49,025 nt of DNA from Prorocentrum cordatum (taxonomy: Eukaryota > Sar > Dinophyceae > Prorocentrales > Prorocentraceae), in contig CAUYUJ010014560.1 of the NCBI GenBank assembly GCA_963575745.1, positions 657,328 through 706,352 on the forward strand, read 5' to 3'. The translations under genes and the position numbers were made by a program. Positions 9,950-20,602 of the stretch are shown in pieces (the first letter of the stretch is position 1; each line of letters opens with the position of its first letter). The notes under the pieces are model-generated. The model worked only from the letters and a program-made list of their open reading frames with translations. It was not told the DNA's origin and searched no databases.

Positions 9950-12900
9950 TCTGAGGTGCTGTCGGCGTCTGTTCCCGGGAGTGCGACAACAGTCCGCATG
10001 AGAGACAGATGGGCGGCCCTCGTCAGGGCTATGTCTTGTGCCCGTAGTCTCTGCTACTCCCCGCGTGTATCCAAGGTCGCGGCTAAACGCTGCTCTGAGT
10101 TGAATGAAGACGGAGCGCCCATGGAGGGGGCGATCAAGGGGCAGAGCACCCCCAGGGTAGACGCAGCCTGCTATGGGTCTGTTGTCCGGGGGGGCCGCCC
10201 CTGCTGCAACGAGAGAGGGCAGCCTCCCGCCGCTGTCACGCCTCTCCGTTTCAGAGTGCACGACTGCAACGGCACGGGGCCGAGTTCTCTCGCTTCCAGG
10301 ATGGCCGCGGCCTCTGCGGCCACGAGTCCGATGCGCTGTCCGTCAAGGAGCAGGCGGGAGCCGTCTCTGAGCACGGGCCTGCCCTCTGCAGCACTCGGGC
10401 ACGGGGGGGGCGAGGGTGCCTAGTGCACAAGCCCGACAGGGGCGAGGGGGCCCCAAACGGACAACCGGCGCCGAGGAGGGCAGGGGCACCGGGAGGCAAG
10501 AAAACCTTGAACCCACGCGGGTCCCTCCCCGCCGGAGGGGGGCCACGGAACCGGCCCCATGGATACGGCCGCTGGGCCAGAGCTCGCGGTCATCGTCGGG
10601 GCGCTGTCTTACCCGTCGTATCTGCCATTCCCCGCAGGGGTCCAGGGTCGCAGCTAACCGCCGCTATGAGTGAGGTATTATTACCGCCGTCAGCGCGGGG
10701 TCCTGGTCAGCCCTGCGAGCGGGGGGGAAGGGCAGAGCGGGGGGGGAACGGGGGCGGGGCCGGGGCGGGGGGGGCAGGGCGGGAACCGCAGTCAGGGCCC
10801 CCCGTCCCAGCATTGAATGGCCCCCTTCCCCTACGCCGCGGTCCGATCCGTCGAGCCCCACGCTGCTGCCGCGGTGGCCGACGCACCCGTGAGGACTGCG
10901 AGTCCAAGTTGATCCAGGGTCGCAGCTAACCGCTGCTCAGCGTTGAAAGAAGAGGGCGGGGCGAGCAAAGGGGGGGCGAAGCCTGCAATGGGTCAGATGC
11001 GACAGGTGCCGACGGCCTGCCCGCGGCGCAAGCCATGCGGCGACTGCCAGCTTGCCGGGGAAACCAGGGGCGCAGCTAAAGGCCGCTCAGGGACACGTTG
11101 GCCCAGCGGGCCGCGCCTTTGGCAGCGCGGGCGGCCAGCCGCTGACAGCTGCCTCGTCGCCCCGATAGGGCGGGCGACTGCAGCGGCGCGGGGCCGCCTT
11201 CCCTCGCCGCGCGGCCGCCAAGACCAAGGGGCGGGCGAATCCTTCACTGCCAGAGCGGTGCCACGACGGGGTGCAACTGACGGCTGCTATGAGTTTTGTG
11301 GCCTCATCACACAAGGAGGCCTCTGGGAACCAGGGTTGCGGCAGACGGCCGCCTGGGATGAGGTGCACGCCGACAATCCGTGTAAGTGCTGTTGGACGTC
11401 GTCGAGGCTGGGGTTACACGCCATAGGGACCCTGCGGGTATTTTGGATGCAATCGCGCGTCGCCCACTCCACCTCCCCGTAGCACCCGTCGCCGCCGACG
11501 CGGTGCCGCCCTCGTCTGTCACGCCGGCGACTGCTGTAACGGTCGCCCCCAGTGTTGGTAGACGAGATCCAGGGATGCAGCTAACGGCTGCTCAGGTTGG
11601 GAGAGAGGGCGGGGCATCCCAGAGGAGGCCAAGCCTGCAATGGGCGGCATCTGTTCCCGGGAGTGCGACAGCAGTCCGTTTGAGAAACAGATGGGCGGAC
11701 CTCGTCAGGGCTATGTCTCGCTCCCGTAGTCCCACTCCCCGCGTGGATCCAGGGTCGCGGCTAACGGTCGCTGTGAGTAGAGGTCTCGTAGTCGCCATCA
11801 GCACTGGATGCTATGGGTCTGTTGTCCATGGGGGGTCGTGCCTGTTGCAACGAGAGTGGGCAGCCCCCAACCGCCGTCGCGCCTCTCCATTTCAGAGTGC
11901 GCGACTGCGGCGGCACGGGGCTGATTTCCCTTGCTTCCAGGGCGGCCGCGGCCTCTGCAGTCGCGAGTCCGACGTGCTGTCCGTCAGGGAGCAGGCGGGG
12001 GCCGTCTCTGAGCACGAGCCCGCCCTCTGCAGCACCCGGGCACGGGGAGGCGACGGCGCCGAGAACGCCCGCGGACGCAAGGCCGGAAGGGGGCGAGGGC
12101 TCCCCAAACGGACAGCCGGCGCCGAGGAGGGCAGGGCACCGGGATGCAAGAGTACCTTGAGCTCCCGCGGATCCCCCCCCGCCGGGGGGGCGACGGAACC
12201 GGGGGAAAGGGACGCGTCCTCAGGGCAGGAGCTCGCGCGGACCTTTCGCTGCCAGCGCGGTGCCACGGCGGGGTGCAACTAACGGCTGCCATGAGTTTTG
12301 TGGCCTCAGTGCACAAGGGGGCCCGGGCGCGCCAGGGTTGCGGCAGACGGCCGCCAGGGGCGAGGTCCACGCCGACACCCCGTGTAAGTGCTGTGGGGCG
12401 CCCTCGAGGCTGGGGCGGCGCGCCAGAAGGGCCCCCCCGGATGTTTTGGATCCCGCGTCGCCCACTCCACCTTCCCGTGGCGCCCGTCGCCGCCGACGCG
12501 GCGCAGCCGCATCTGTGACGCTGGCGACTGCTGTAATGGTCGTACCTTGGCCTGCGCCGCTGCGCGTGGCTTGGGGCCCGCGTCCGGGTGCTCGTCTCCA
12601 AGCCCGGGCCTGCGCTCTGCAGCGCTCGGGCACGGGGAGGCGAGGGTGCCTCGATCGCCGTCGGACGCGAGGCAGCATGGGCGCGAGGGGGGCCCGAACG
12701 GGCGGCTGGGGCCGGGGCAGGGGCACCGGGATGCAAGAGTACTTAGAGCCCTCGCGGATCCCTCCCCGCCAGGGGGCAACGGGGCCCGCATCCAAGGATA
12801 GGCTGCTCGCCTGGGGCCCGCGCGGGCCCCTCGCCGCCAGCGCGGCGCCTCGACGCGTCGAGGTGCAGCCAGCGGCTGCTCAGACATTTGAACTCACAGT

Positions 12901-13215
12901 GCAGGCGGTCCCCCTCCTGATGCCGAGGGCTGCCGCGGCCGCCCCCGCCGCCGCCCAACGCGCTACCGCCTGAACGCGCTGCGCAGTTGAGGGGGCAGCG
13001 GAACCGGCGTCCAGGGATGCGGCAGCAGGCCAGGGGCTCGCGCGGATCCCTCGCCGCCAGGGCGGTGCCTCGTCGGGGCGCAGCTAACGGCTGCTCCGAG
13101 TTTTGTGGGCTCAGTGCACCAGGGGGTCGTGGTGCACCAGGGTTGCGGCAGACGGCCGCCTGGGGCCTGAGGATGCACGACGTCTGGGCTGCGGCTCATG
13201 GCCGTCGACACCGGC
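9950..13215 (-). repeat. Degenerate array of about 0.8-1.7 kb modules with a shared peptide motif
   Basis: Several landmarks recur. TGTTCCCGGGAGTGCGACA lies at 9968 and 11649. GAGTTTTGTGG followed by CTCA lies at 11289, 12292 and 13098. GGTTGCGGCAGACGGCCGCC lies at 11333, 12338 and 13138. AGGGTCGCAGCTAACCGC-like boxes lie near 10644, 10917 and 11748. On the minus strand the GAGTTTTGTGG modules translate to TKL(I/M/G)AAVSC(T/A)P followed by HR.G.E. The boxes translate to related QLRAA.SRDPG-like peptides. Conservation of the peptide across diverged copies suggests a former coding repeat, but I find no continuous frame. A related module lies at 16370-16780. Confidence 0.65.
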
Positions 13216-13381
13216 TGCCCCCGCGGGAAGCCGTCGTCGTTCCTGAACGGGCCGGCGGGGGGGCGAGGGCCCGCAGGCTCGTGGCGGGCCAACCGTCGCG
13301 CGGGAAGCCAGGGGCCCGGCCCTTGGCCGATAGCGCGGCAAACAGGTGTGAAACACGGGCGAGCGCGCCCGCAGAGCGTTA

Positions 13382-13815
13382 GGAGACGACCACCCACTGT
13401 TTCTTGACCTTCCTGGGTACGCTGCTGTCCGCGCGGCCCTTCGCCGCCTGGCGACCCCTGCCCGCGCCGCCGCTTCGACCCGGGTGCCGGCGCCGCAGCT
13501 GAGCCCAGTCGACGCCGAGGCCCACCGCGTCACTCACGGCCCGTGCGCGGCACTTGCGGCTGCGGAAGGAGTACAGAAAGTGAAGGCAAGTTTGCGGGTC
13601 GTGCCGTGGCGGGTCGAGCGCGCCACTGTTGCCGGGCGCGGCCTGCCGCGTGGCGAACGCGTGCCGGGTGCCTGTGAACATTGCCCCCGGGGTGACTTGG
13701 AGCCGCCAAATCGCCTCGCCGGGTGTCTCCCTGGGAAGGCCCCACTGGATGGTGCTGATCTTTGCTTTGTTCAGCTGCTGTCCCGTGTCGGGGTCTAAGG
13801 GCTCTGGCCATTGGC
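13382..13815 (-). pseudogene. Fragment of an unknown conserved protein, copy 1
   Basis: The minus strand encodes IQWGLPRETPGEA, RLQVTPGAMFTG, HAFATRQ, LDPPRHDPQTC, SFRSRKC and GLGVDW in order. The paralogue at 18479-18890 has IQWDLPGETPGEA, RLQVTLGPMFTG, HAFAKRQ, LDPLRHDPQTC, SFRSHKC and GLDVDW. Agreement in protein despite DNA differences shows that this family was under coding constraint. The last 100 residues are one frame (13379-13681); whether it stays joined to the upstream part was not resolved, and no start is visible. I do not recognise the family. Its company of proline-rich repeats and retroelement debris suggests a mobile-element protein, which is an inference only. Confidence 0.55.
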
Positions 13816-14040
13816 GCGGCTCTGGCCGTTGGCGCTGCCGCGTGTTCTGGCCGCAAGTCCCCTGCGAACCAGCCCCGCTGTCCTGCTTTGTTGGGTGCGG
13901 AGTTATAAGTAGTTATAGGTTAGGTAAGTGGTTCTATTTTAGGAGAGGTTTGGATGAGTTAGGATTGGTTAGGAGGCCCAATAGGTTCCATAGGAATGCC
14001 GATAGTGATTGTGCCCGATAGCCCCCCCCCCCCCGTGTTT

Positions 14041-14986
14041 CACTATAGGATCTATAGGAGCTCACAGTGCCCTATCATCAGCTGAACTTGGAATCCCTCA
14101 ACTTATATATGTTTGTATTATTTTTTTTTATTGTTTTCACTATTTTTCATTATTTTATACTATTGTTCATTATGTTCACAATTTATCACTAATTTCCAAT
14201 ATTTTTCACTATGTTTCACCATTTATCACTATTTTTATGTTTTCTTTACATTTCAAAATTCAGACATTGAAACAAGTCTGGCCGACGCCAGAACGTTGTG
14301 CTCCAAAGGAGAAGAAGGAGAAGGAGGAGGGAGGAGGAGGTGTTCACCTCCTCCTCATCCTCCTCCTCCTCCCCCCCCCCCTCCTCCTCGTCCCCCTCCT
14401 CCTCCTCCTCCTCCTCCTCCTCCTCCTCCTCTGCCCCCCCCCCTTCCTCCTCGGCGCCCCTCTTGGGGCCTCGGCGCCCCCTTGGCGCTGGCACTCCTGG
14501 GCCTCGGCGCCCCCAAATCCGAAGCTCCGAATCTCCTCCCATTCCTCTTCCTCCTCCTCCTCTTCCCCCCCTTCTCCTCCTCCTACCCCTCCTCCTCTAT
14601 CCTCTTCCCCCTCCTCCTCCCCTCCCCCCCCCCCCCCCCCTCCTTCCCTCCTCACTACCTCTCCTCCTCTATCATCTTTCCCCTCCTCCTCCTCCCCCTC
14701 CTCCCCCCCCCCCTCCTCCTCCTCCCCCTCCTCCTCCCCCTCGCCCCCCCTCTCCCCCCTTCCTCTCCCCCCCCCCCCCCCCCCTCCTCCTCTATCCTCT
14801 TGCCGCTCTCCTCCTCCCCCCCCTCCTCCCCCCATCCCCCCCCCCCCCCTCCCCCTCCTCCCCGCCCATTGGCAGCAGGCTGGATGTTAGCTGGATGTTG
14901 TCTGGGCTTTTTTCTTTGGTATTAGTTTTTTTTGTCGCTCGCGCGTTGTCTTGCAGGGCGGGCGCCAGACAGCGCCGGACAGCGCG

Positions 14987-15024
<38 letters not shown>

Positions 15025-15403
15025 AAATCGTTAAATGGCTGCCTGGGATGCTCGATGCGCCGCGCGCGGCGCCCTCGGCCCCGCAGCCAACATGGGCGCG
15101 ATTAGAAACGAAAGTTCTGAAGCGGCCAAACCGCTGCGCTGTGCAACTTGCAATGTAAAAGCGGTCTGCCGCTGCGGAAAGTCAGGAGAGAAAGGGGGGG
15201 GGCAAGCTGATTTATGTTTTTCTTAGAATTAGCTATTTTTTTTTCATTTTCACTCTTTGTTTCAATAGTTTTTCATTATTTTTCATTATGTTTATATTAT
15301 TTTCATTATTTAACACTATTGTGTTCATTTTTTTTTTCACTATTTTTTGGAAAAAAACTATTTTTCTTATGTTTTAAATGCATGTTGATAAGATCCTATA
15401 GTG
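14041..15403. mobile_element. Candidate element with 13-bp terminal inverted repeats
   Basis: CACTATAGGATCT at 14041-14053 is exactly inverted as AGATCCTATAGTG at 15391-15403. Just inside each end is an AT-rich stretch of TTTTTCATTATTTTTCA-like motifs (14095-14275 and 15225-15380), which stands out from GC-rich flanks. Between them lie a long polypyrimidine tract, a (TA)n run at 14987-15018 and about 190 bases of GC-rich sequence. I see no transposase frame, so a non-autonomous element would be the simplest reading. No target-site duplication is obvious by eye. Confidence 0.5.
14340..14870 (+). repeat. Long CTCC/CCCC polypyrimidine tract
   Basis: About 530 bases are almost entirely C and T on the plus strand, apart from a mixed insert at 14450-14540. 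Apparent long frames (Pro/Ser/Leu on plus, Gly/Glu on minus) are compositional. Mirror-repeat purine/pyrimidine tracts of this size can form triplex DNA and often stall polymerases. Confidence 0.9.
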
Positions 15404-16369
15404 CACAATAGCTATATATAGTTTTTATAGAACCCGCACCCAACAGACAGGGCGGAGGGCTCGAAATCTGTTTGCGACAGTTCCGGTTGCGCGCCTGGCG
15501 GGGCTCTGCGGGCTGGCGCGGGCCGCATAGTTGGCCGCCGGGCAAGGGCCGGATCGCCTCCGGCAGTTCGGGCGGACGCTGCCCTGAGGCGCGCGGGGGG
15601 AGGCCCCTTTCGCCAGCGTTCGCCTTCGGGCCTGCCCGCCATCGCTCACGGGCGCGCCCCCTTCAGTAGCCGCGAGGCTCTCGCCGGGCGCGGGGGCGCC
15701 GCCGGTCGTGCCGGGTGCGCCCCCGCACGGCGACGCCGTTTCTATTGCCGGAGCACGAGCTTCTGTGTCAGGCGGGCCCTGGGCGCGCCTGAGGTTCGCC
15801 GCCCATTCGGGCGGGTTCGCTGGCAGGGGGGGGAGGGGGGGGGGCGAATATGCGCGAAGGGGTTTCTCCCGACGAGCCAGCGGATGGCTTCGATGGCCTG
15901 CGTCTGTAAGGCTGGCCCTTGGTCCCCATGTTTGGTCTGTGGCGCCCCCAGAGGACCGCTGGCGGTCTGCCTATTTTGTGGAGAAGGTGGGGGCGGCACG
16001 CTGTGGCAGGCGAGCCCCTGCTGGTCCAGGATCTCGATTCGCGGACTGTCGCGGCTGCCGTCCGCACTTTCGGAAGTCCTGCCTGCCCGATTCTGCCCCA
16101 GGGGCGCGGCTGACGGCTTGCGCCTCATCCGCACCTTCAGTGGCCTCCGCCACTTTAGGCCCCCGATCTTCCGCGGCCTCCGCAGCTTCCGCGTCTTTCG
16201 CCGCATCCTCCTTCTCCTTCCCCTTGCCCTCCAAGGTCGCATCTCCCGTCCCGACTGGGCAGCTGGAGTCGAGAAGATGGCTCGGGCACTGAGATGCAAG
16301 AGAGCCTTGAGGTCTCGGAGACCGGGCATCAGGGAGCAAGGGCGCCTCCTCCTGACCTGTTCCGCCCCC
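15404..16369. other. GC-rich spacer, no supported gene
   Basis: The minus-strand frame at 15971-16720 is rich in Glu, Ala, Lys and Asp (KGKEKEDAAKDAEAAEAAED) and continues into the module below. It may be a remnant of the same repeat-coding family, but it has no domain I know. Confidence 0.35.
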
Positions 16370-16780
16370 TTCTACACCCGTCGCATCTGCCATTCCCCGC
16401 GGGGGCCCAGGGTCGCGGCTAGAGGCCGCTTTGAGTTGAGGCATAATTATCGCCGTCAGCGCTGGGTCCTGGTCTACCCCGTGAGCGGGGAGGGAGGGCT
16501 GTTCGGGGAGGATCGGGGTCTGGGCAGGGTCTGGGGGGGGGGCATGGCAGGATCCAGAGTCTGGGCCCCCCGTTCCTGCATTGATTGGCCCCCTTCCATT
16601 TCGCCGCGGTCCGAACCGTCGATCTCCCCACCCTCTATCGGCGCAGTGGGGGGCGGGCCGACTGCGGCCCGCTGAGGCTCGTATTGCCTGGCGGCGCTGC
16701 TGCCGCGGTGGCCGACGCACCCGCGGGGGCTGCGGGTCCCGGTTGATCCAGGGTCGCAGCTAACGGCCGCTCTGAGTTGA
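16370..16780 (-). repeat. Further copy of the 10.6-10.95 kb module
   Basis: Matches 10600-10945 in order: CGTCGCATCTGCCATTCCCC, CAGGGTCGCGGCTA, ATCGCCGTCAGCGC followed by GGGTCCTGGTC, CATTGATTGGCCCCCTTCC, CGCCGCGGTCCG and finally TTGATCCAGGGTCGCAGCTA. On the minus strand both copies give DQDPALTA(I/V)I(M/I)P. The two copies lie about 5.8 kb apart. Confidence 0.7.
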
Positions 16781-16789
16781 GCGGCTGCC

Positions 16790-17270
16790 GCGACAGCGGC
16801 CGACGCGCCGGCCACGGCGCCGCCGGCCGCCGCCGCCGCCGGAGGGGATCCGGGATCCGGCGGCGGCGGCAGCAGCGGTGGCGACGGCAGCGGCGGCGGC
16901 AGCGGCGGCGGCCGCGCCGCCGGCGTCCGCGGGGGCGGCCGCGGCGGCGCCGGCCACCGCGCCGGCCACCGCGCCCTCCGCCGCCGCCGCCGCCGGCGGG
17001 GAGCCGGCAGCGGCGGCGGCAGCGGCAGCAGTAGCGGCGGCGGACACCACCGCCAGCCAGGGAGGCGGCGGCCCAGCGTCAGCGGGGGCCGGGGTGGGGC
17101 GGCCGCCGGCCGCTACCGACGGCGGCAGCGGCGGCGGCGAGAGCGACGGCGGCAGAGGGCCGCCAAGCCCCGTCGGGGCGCCCCGCCGCGCCGCCACCAG
17201 CCGCTGACGGCGGCGCAGCGCGGCCCCCGAAAGGGCGGCCCCGAGGGCGGACACGGCCCCGGCCCGAGCG
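16790..17270 (-). pseudogene. Ala-rich N-terminal region behind relict leader, copy 1
   Basis: The minus-strand frame begins with ALSGAALRRRQRLVAARRG and continues into long Ala/Gly runs produced by GCC/GGC triplets. It corresponds to SAVTGAALRRRQRVAAAARG at 22.8 kb and SAVTGSALRRRQRVAAAARV at 24.45 kb. It lies just 3' of the relict leader at 17307-17328. Unlike the 22.8-kb copy, no light-harvesting sequence follows. An Ala-rich N-terminus with a basic stretch could once have been a targeting presequence, but this is only an inference. Confidence 0.45.
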
Positions 17271-17306
17271 CGCACCCGAGCGAGGGGCGGGCTCGAGCCG
17301 AGACGG

Positions 17307-17328
17307 CTTGAGCCAGGGGGGGTACGGA
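17307..17328 (-). other. Decayed spliced-leader relict, segment copy D1
   Basis: The minus strand reads T-CCGTA-C-CC-CCCC-TGGCTCAAG. This is the same length as the 22-base dinoflagellate leader and differs at five positions: the G of GTAGCC and the central ATTT. It is preceded by CCCACCAG, a possible acceptor AG, and followed by CCGTCTCGGCTCGAG, which may be an older, shorter leader relict. Confidence 0.6.
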
Positions 17329-18265
17329 CTGGTGGGGGTGCGTTTTTTTGACCTGCGGCTCAATGGACCACTCCAGAGAGCGGGTCAATCTCGACAGGGG
17401 CGCAATGCGAGACGATTGGCAACGAAGGCGCATATAGGCCAACGCCGCAATGCACGTGCGAGGGACAAAATGAATCTCATTAGAGCCGACCCGGGAACGG
17501 AAGACGGCAGCAGACTGCAAAGCCGGCGGAGGGTCGCACAGTGGCGCCAGCCCCCGCAGACCAAGCCTGCGAGAAAGCGGGAACGCTGTGCGGGCAGCAC
17601 AGAGCCCGGGGAAAGGCACCGCCGAACGCGGCGAGGAGGAGCAGTGAGACAGAGGCGCAGGATGCGACGAGGGGAGGGGGGAGGAAGGAAGCCTCACTCA
17701 CAGAGCACCTGAGGTGCTCGAAGACAGGTGCGTCGAACCTTGACAGGAGTCGGCAGCCTTGCCGTCGGAGCCCCAGCCTGCAACTTCCTTGCCACTGTGG
17801 ATGGGGGGAAACGCTGCGTGGTACCACCGCTGCACCACCCAGCAGGAGGCCTGCGGACCTGCCCGTGGAAGAACCGCTGGGCTGCCGTGGGCCTCGTGCG
17901 CCGCGCGCCGTGCACGGCCGTTGGCGTCGTTGGCGTACGCGAGCAACAAGTCCGTCCAGAGGAAGGGGGCGATGTCGCAAGCGAAGCCAGGGGCCAGTGG
18001 GGCGGGCCTGACAGGGGAAGGCTGTGACCTGCCAAAGGATGGGCCACTTGTACAGGAATCCGGCCTCCCCAGGCCCACCCACCGGTGCCGGCGGGCGATC
18101 GCGCCCCGCCGCTGGGATATCGGATAGGGGCGACCACCTCGGAACACGCGCGCGAACGTTGCCGCGACGGGGGGGGGCCGAGTGGCGCAGCACACCGCAA
18201 CAGTGCGCGTGGAGGAGTGGGGGGAGAGGCGCAGCCCACAGCCGCAAGTCACGAAAATTGAAGGA
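17329..18265 (-). repeat. Segmental duplication D1 (paralogue of 22876-23430)
   Basis: Shares with 22876-23430, in the same order and orientation: a T run followed by GA(C/T)CTGCGGC, CCAGAG followed by a CGGGTCAAT-like box, GCCTCACTCAC followed by the GAGCACC..GGTGCTC palindrome, GGGGGAAACG..CGTGG, and GCGCAGCC..AGCCGCA near the end. Between landmarks the sequences are strongly diverged. Apparent genes in D1 are frames broken in different places from those of D2. Confidence 0.65.
17703..17719. other. Conserved palindrome GAGCACC-TGA-GGTGCTC
   Basis: A perfect 7-bp inverted repeat around TGA. The homologous site in D2 (23077-23091) is GAGCACCGCGTGCTC, still an inverted repeat although the centre changed. 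Both follow GCCTCACTCAC. Confidence 0.6.
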
Positions 18266-18478
18266 GGAGGGGAGGGGGGCAAAGCCAGTGGGCCTTGTGG
18301 CGACGGTGGCCCCAGAGAACCCAACAGCGCGCGCTGCAAGAGTTGTGATGCCAGTGGGCCAGGTGGCGGCGGTGACCGCAGAGAACCCAACAGTGCGCCT
18401 TGCAAGAGCTGTGAACTTGGGGGGGGGGAAAGGTGCCCGTCAGGCGGGGGGGGGGGGGGCGATGCCACTTGACCGGGG

Positions 18479-20602
18479 CTACCGTAGGTGGGAAGCGTGG
18501 AAAGAGGGCCATGTGTGAGAGAAGGGCGTCAGCCCATTGGGGGGGGGCAGCGCCGCGTGGGCAGGGCGCCGCCGACCCAGGTGCAGCTGCCGCGGCCCGG
18601 TCCAGTCGACGTCGAGGCCCTGCGCGTCGCTGAGGACCCGTACGTCGCACTTGTGGCTGCGGAAAGACTCCAGGAAGAGGTGGCAGGTTTGCGGGTCGTG
18701 CCGAAGCGGGTCGAGCGCGCCCTTGCTGCCGGGCACAGACTGCCGCTTGGCGAAAGCGTGCCAGGCGCCAGTGAACATCGGTCCTAGTGTGACTTGGAGT
18801 CGTCGCATCGCTTCGCCGGGTGTCTCCCCGGGGAGGTCCCACTGGATGTTCTTGATTCCTGTTTTGCACAGCTGTTGCCCCGTGTCGGGGTCTTTGGGCT
18901 CTGGCCATTGACGCGGGTCGGGCCTCTGGCGCGGCCGCGTGTCCTGGCCGCGCGTTTCCACCGTAAGGGCCTCGCTGCCCTGGATGGGGGGCTCGCGATC
19001 TGCCCGCGACAGCTCCAGCTGCACGCCCGGCAGGGCTTTGCGGGGAAATGCAGGCCGCAAGGTTGGCCGCAAGGCTGGGGTCGGATCGTGTCGGGCGGCC
19101 TGGGCAGACGCAGCCTTGTGGCACGAAGCACCTATGACCGGAACGGGGGGGCGTTCGCGGGCAGTTGGCAGAGCACCCTGCGCGGTGTGAGGAGGAGGAG
19201 GAGGAGGAGGAGGAGGAGGAGGAGGAGGAGGAGGGGAGGCGCAGCCGATAGCCGCGAAATCTGGTGAATTGAGGGAGTGGGGAGAGGAGTCGGGCCTGTG
19301 CGTCCGCGTATAGTGGCCCGAGTCGTCTGCCTCTGCCTCAGCCTGGGGATGCTCCTCTGGCACGGTGCGTGGGGAACTGCTCACACTTGAAATGGGGCAG
19401 GTCGAGTCCTCTGTGGTTGCACATTCCGCATGGGCCCGTGGAGGGTCCTCTGTCGCCACAGGCGGGGGGATTGCGTTGCCTCCCTCTCTGGATACAGCTC
19501 GATCTTCGTCTGGTAATCCTGCCGCAACCGCCCCGCGGGCGCGCCCCGGGGCCTCATTTCCAGCCGCAGGGGGCGGCGCGGGAGCGCCCTGCGCAGTAGG
19601 AAGAGGAGGAGAGGAGGAGGCGCAGCCGATAGCCGCAAGATCAAGAAAATTGAAGGAGGAGAGGGAGGAGTCGGCGATGTGTGCACGCATGGGGCAGGTC
19701 GAGTCATGTGGGATTGTTCTTTCCGCGTGGGCCTGTGGAGGGCCTTTTGACACCGCTGGCGGGGGGGAAGTGTTGCCTCCCTCTCTGGATGCAGCTCGAT
19801 CTCCGTACGTGGGGAGGGGCCCCTTTCGCTGACGTTCGCCCACGGGGCTGTGCCCGCTGTCGCTCCCAAGTGCGCCCCCTCCGGTCAGAGCAGAACTTTC
19901 TCCGGCCTCTGGGGCGCCGCTGGTTGCGCCGGGCGCGTGCACGCTCGGCGGCGCAGCCTCAATGGCCGGGGCGCGCGCTGCTTTGCAAGTGGTGTCCTGG
20001 GCGCAACACCGACTGGGGGAAGCGCGCGAGGTGCGACCGCGGGACGTGGACTGTGGCATCTGCGACCCCTCCACCGTGCGCTGCGGAGAGCCCACTGCGA
20101 CCGCGGGGGGAACAGAGCGCCAGACCTCAGAGGGGGGCTGCCCGTGTGTACTGGTGGGGAAACGCAAACGAGGAGGAGACCATGATTCTTTTGCTTGCCT
20201 ATTGTGACCGCTCCCGAGGGGGCCAGTCGATGCGACGCCCGCGCAGCGTGCGTCCTCCGACGCAGTGTTGACCACGGCCTCCGCCGACCCGCAGGAGGAG
20301 GAGGGGGGGGGGGGGGGGGGGGGGCCGCAGCCGATCACTGACAGGGGGCGGAGGGCGAATAGGCGCGAAGAGGTTTTCTCTCGGCAAGCCGGCGTATGGC
20401 TTCGTAGTCCTGCGTCTGGGCGGCTGCTCCGTGCCCCCCCTGCTGAGTGCGTGGCTCTCCCAGAAGACTGCTGACGGACTGATTGTCCAGAGGGGGGTGT
20501 TCCGCGGCTTCCGCGGCCTCCGCCGTGGCCCCCCACTCTTTTCCTCTGGCCAGTTGGCCCTGCTGGAGGGGGGGGGGGGGGTCGTTGGTGTGAGCTATGC
20601 AC
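18479..20602 (-). CDS. Long proline-rich repeat protein of unknown function
   Basis: A 707-residue minus-strand frame opens at a GTG (not ATG) and ends at TAG. It contains repeated blocks of the form SFN(F/L)LDLAAIGCAS, a run of prolines, TAQGA, PPPAAGNEA, GRARGAVAAGLPDEDRAVSR and EGGNAIPPP. The C-terminal 130 residues hold the conserved, non-repetitive domain also found at 13382-13815 (IQWDLPGETPGEA, MFTGAWHAFAKRQ, LDPLRHDPQTC, GLDVDW). That domain and the repetition of the same peptide in paralogous blocks favour a real coding history. The missing ATG and the frame changes into 20335-20955 and 20771-21319 suggest exons or decay. I do not recognise the family. Confidence 0.5.
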   Translation of the reverse strand: MHSSHQRPPPPPPAGPTGQRKRVGGHGGGRGSRGTPPSGQSVRQQSSGRATHSAGGARSSRPDAGLRSHTPACREKTSSRLFALRPLSVIGCGPPPPPPPSSSCGSAEAVVNTASEDARCAGVASTGPLGSGHNRQAKESWSPPRLRFPTSTHGQPPSEVWRSVPPAVAVGSPQRTVEGSQMPQSTSRGRTSRASPSRCCAQDTTCKAARAPAIEAAPPSVHAPGATSGAPEAGESSALTGGGALGSDSGHSPVGERQRKGPLPTYGDRAASREGGNTSPPPAVSKGPPQAHAERTIPHDSTCPMRAHIADSSLSSFNFLDLAAIGCASSSPPLPTAQGAPAPPPAAGNEAPGRARGAVAAGLPDEDRAVSREGGNAIPPPVATEDPPRAHAECATTEDSTCPISSVSSSPRTVPEEHPQAEAEADDSGHYTRTHRPDSSPHSLNSPDFAAIGCASPPPPPPPPPPPPPPPHTAQGALPTARERPPVPVIGASCHKAASAQAARHDPTPALRPTLRPAFPRKALPGVQLELSRADREPPIQGSEALTVETRGQDTRPRQRPDPRQWPEPKDPDTGQQLCKTGIKNIQWDLPGETPGEAMRRLQVTLGPMFTGAWHAFAKRQSVPGSKGALDPLRHDPQTCHLFLESFRSHKCDVRVLSDAQGLDVDWTGPRQLHLGRRRPAHAALPPPNGLTPFSHTWPSFHASHLR

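Noticed and set aside
13905-13995. Telomere-like TAGGTTAGG/GGTTAGGAGG stretch
   Set aside because: Units are irregular and do not match the TTTAGGG repeat reported for dinoflagellates; only about 90 bases long.
14009-15020. Long Pro/Ser/Leu- and Gly/Glu-rich frames over the CTCC tract
   Set aside because: Pure composition effect of a polypyrimidine tract, with frames on both strands at once.
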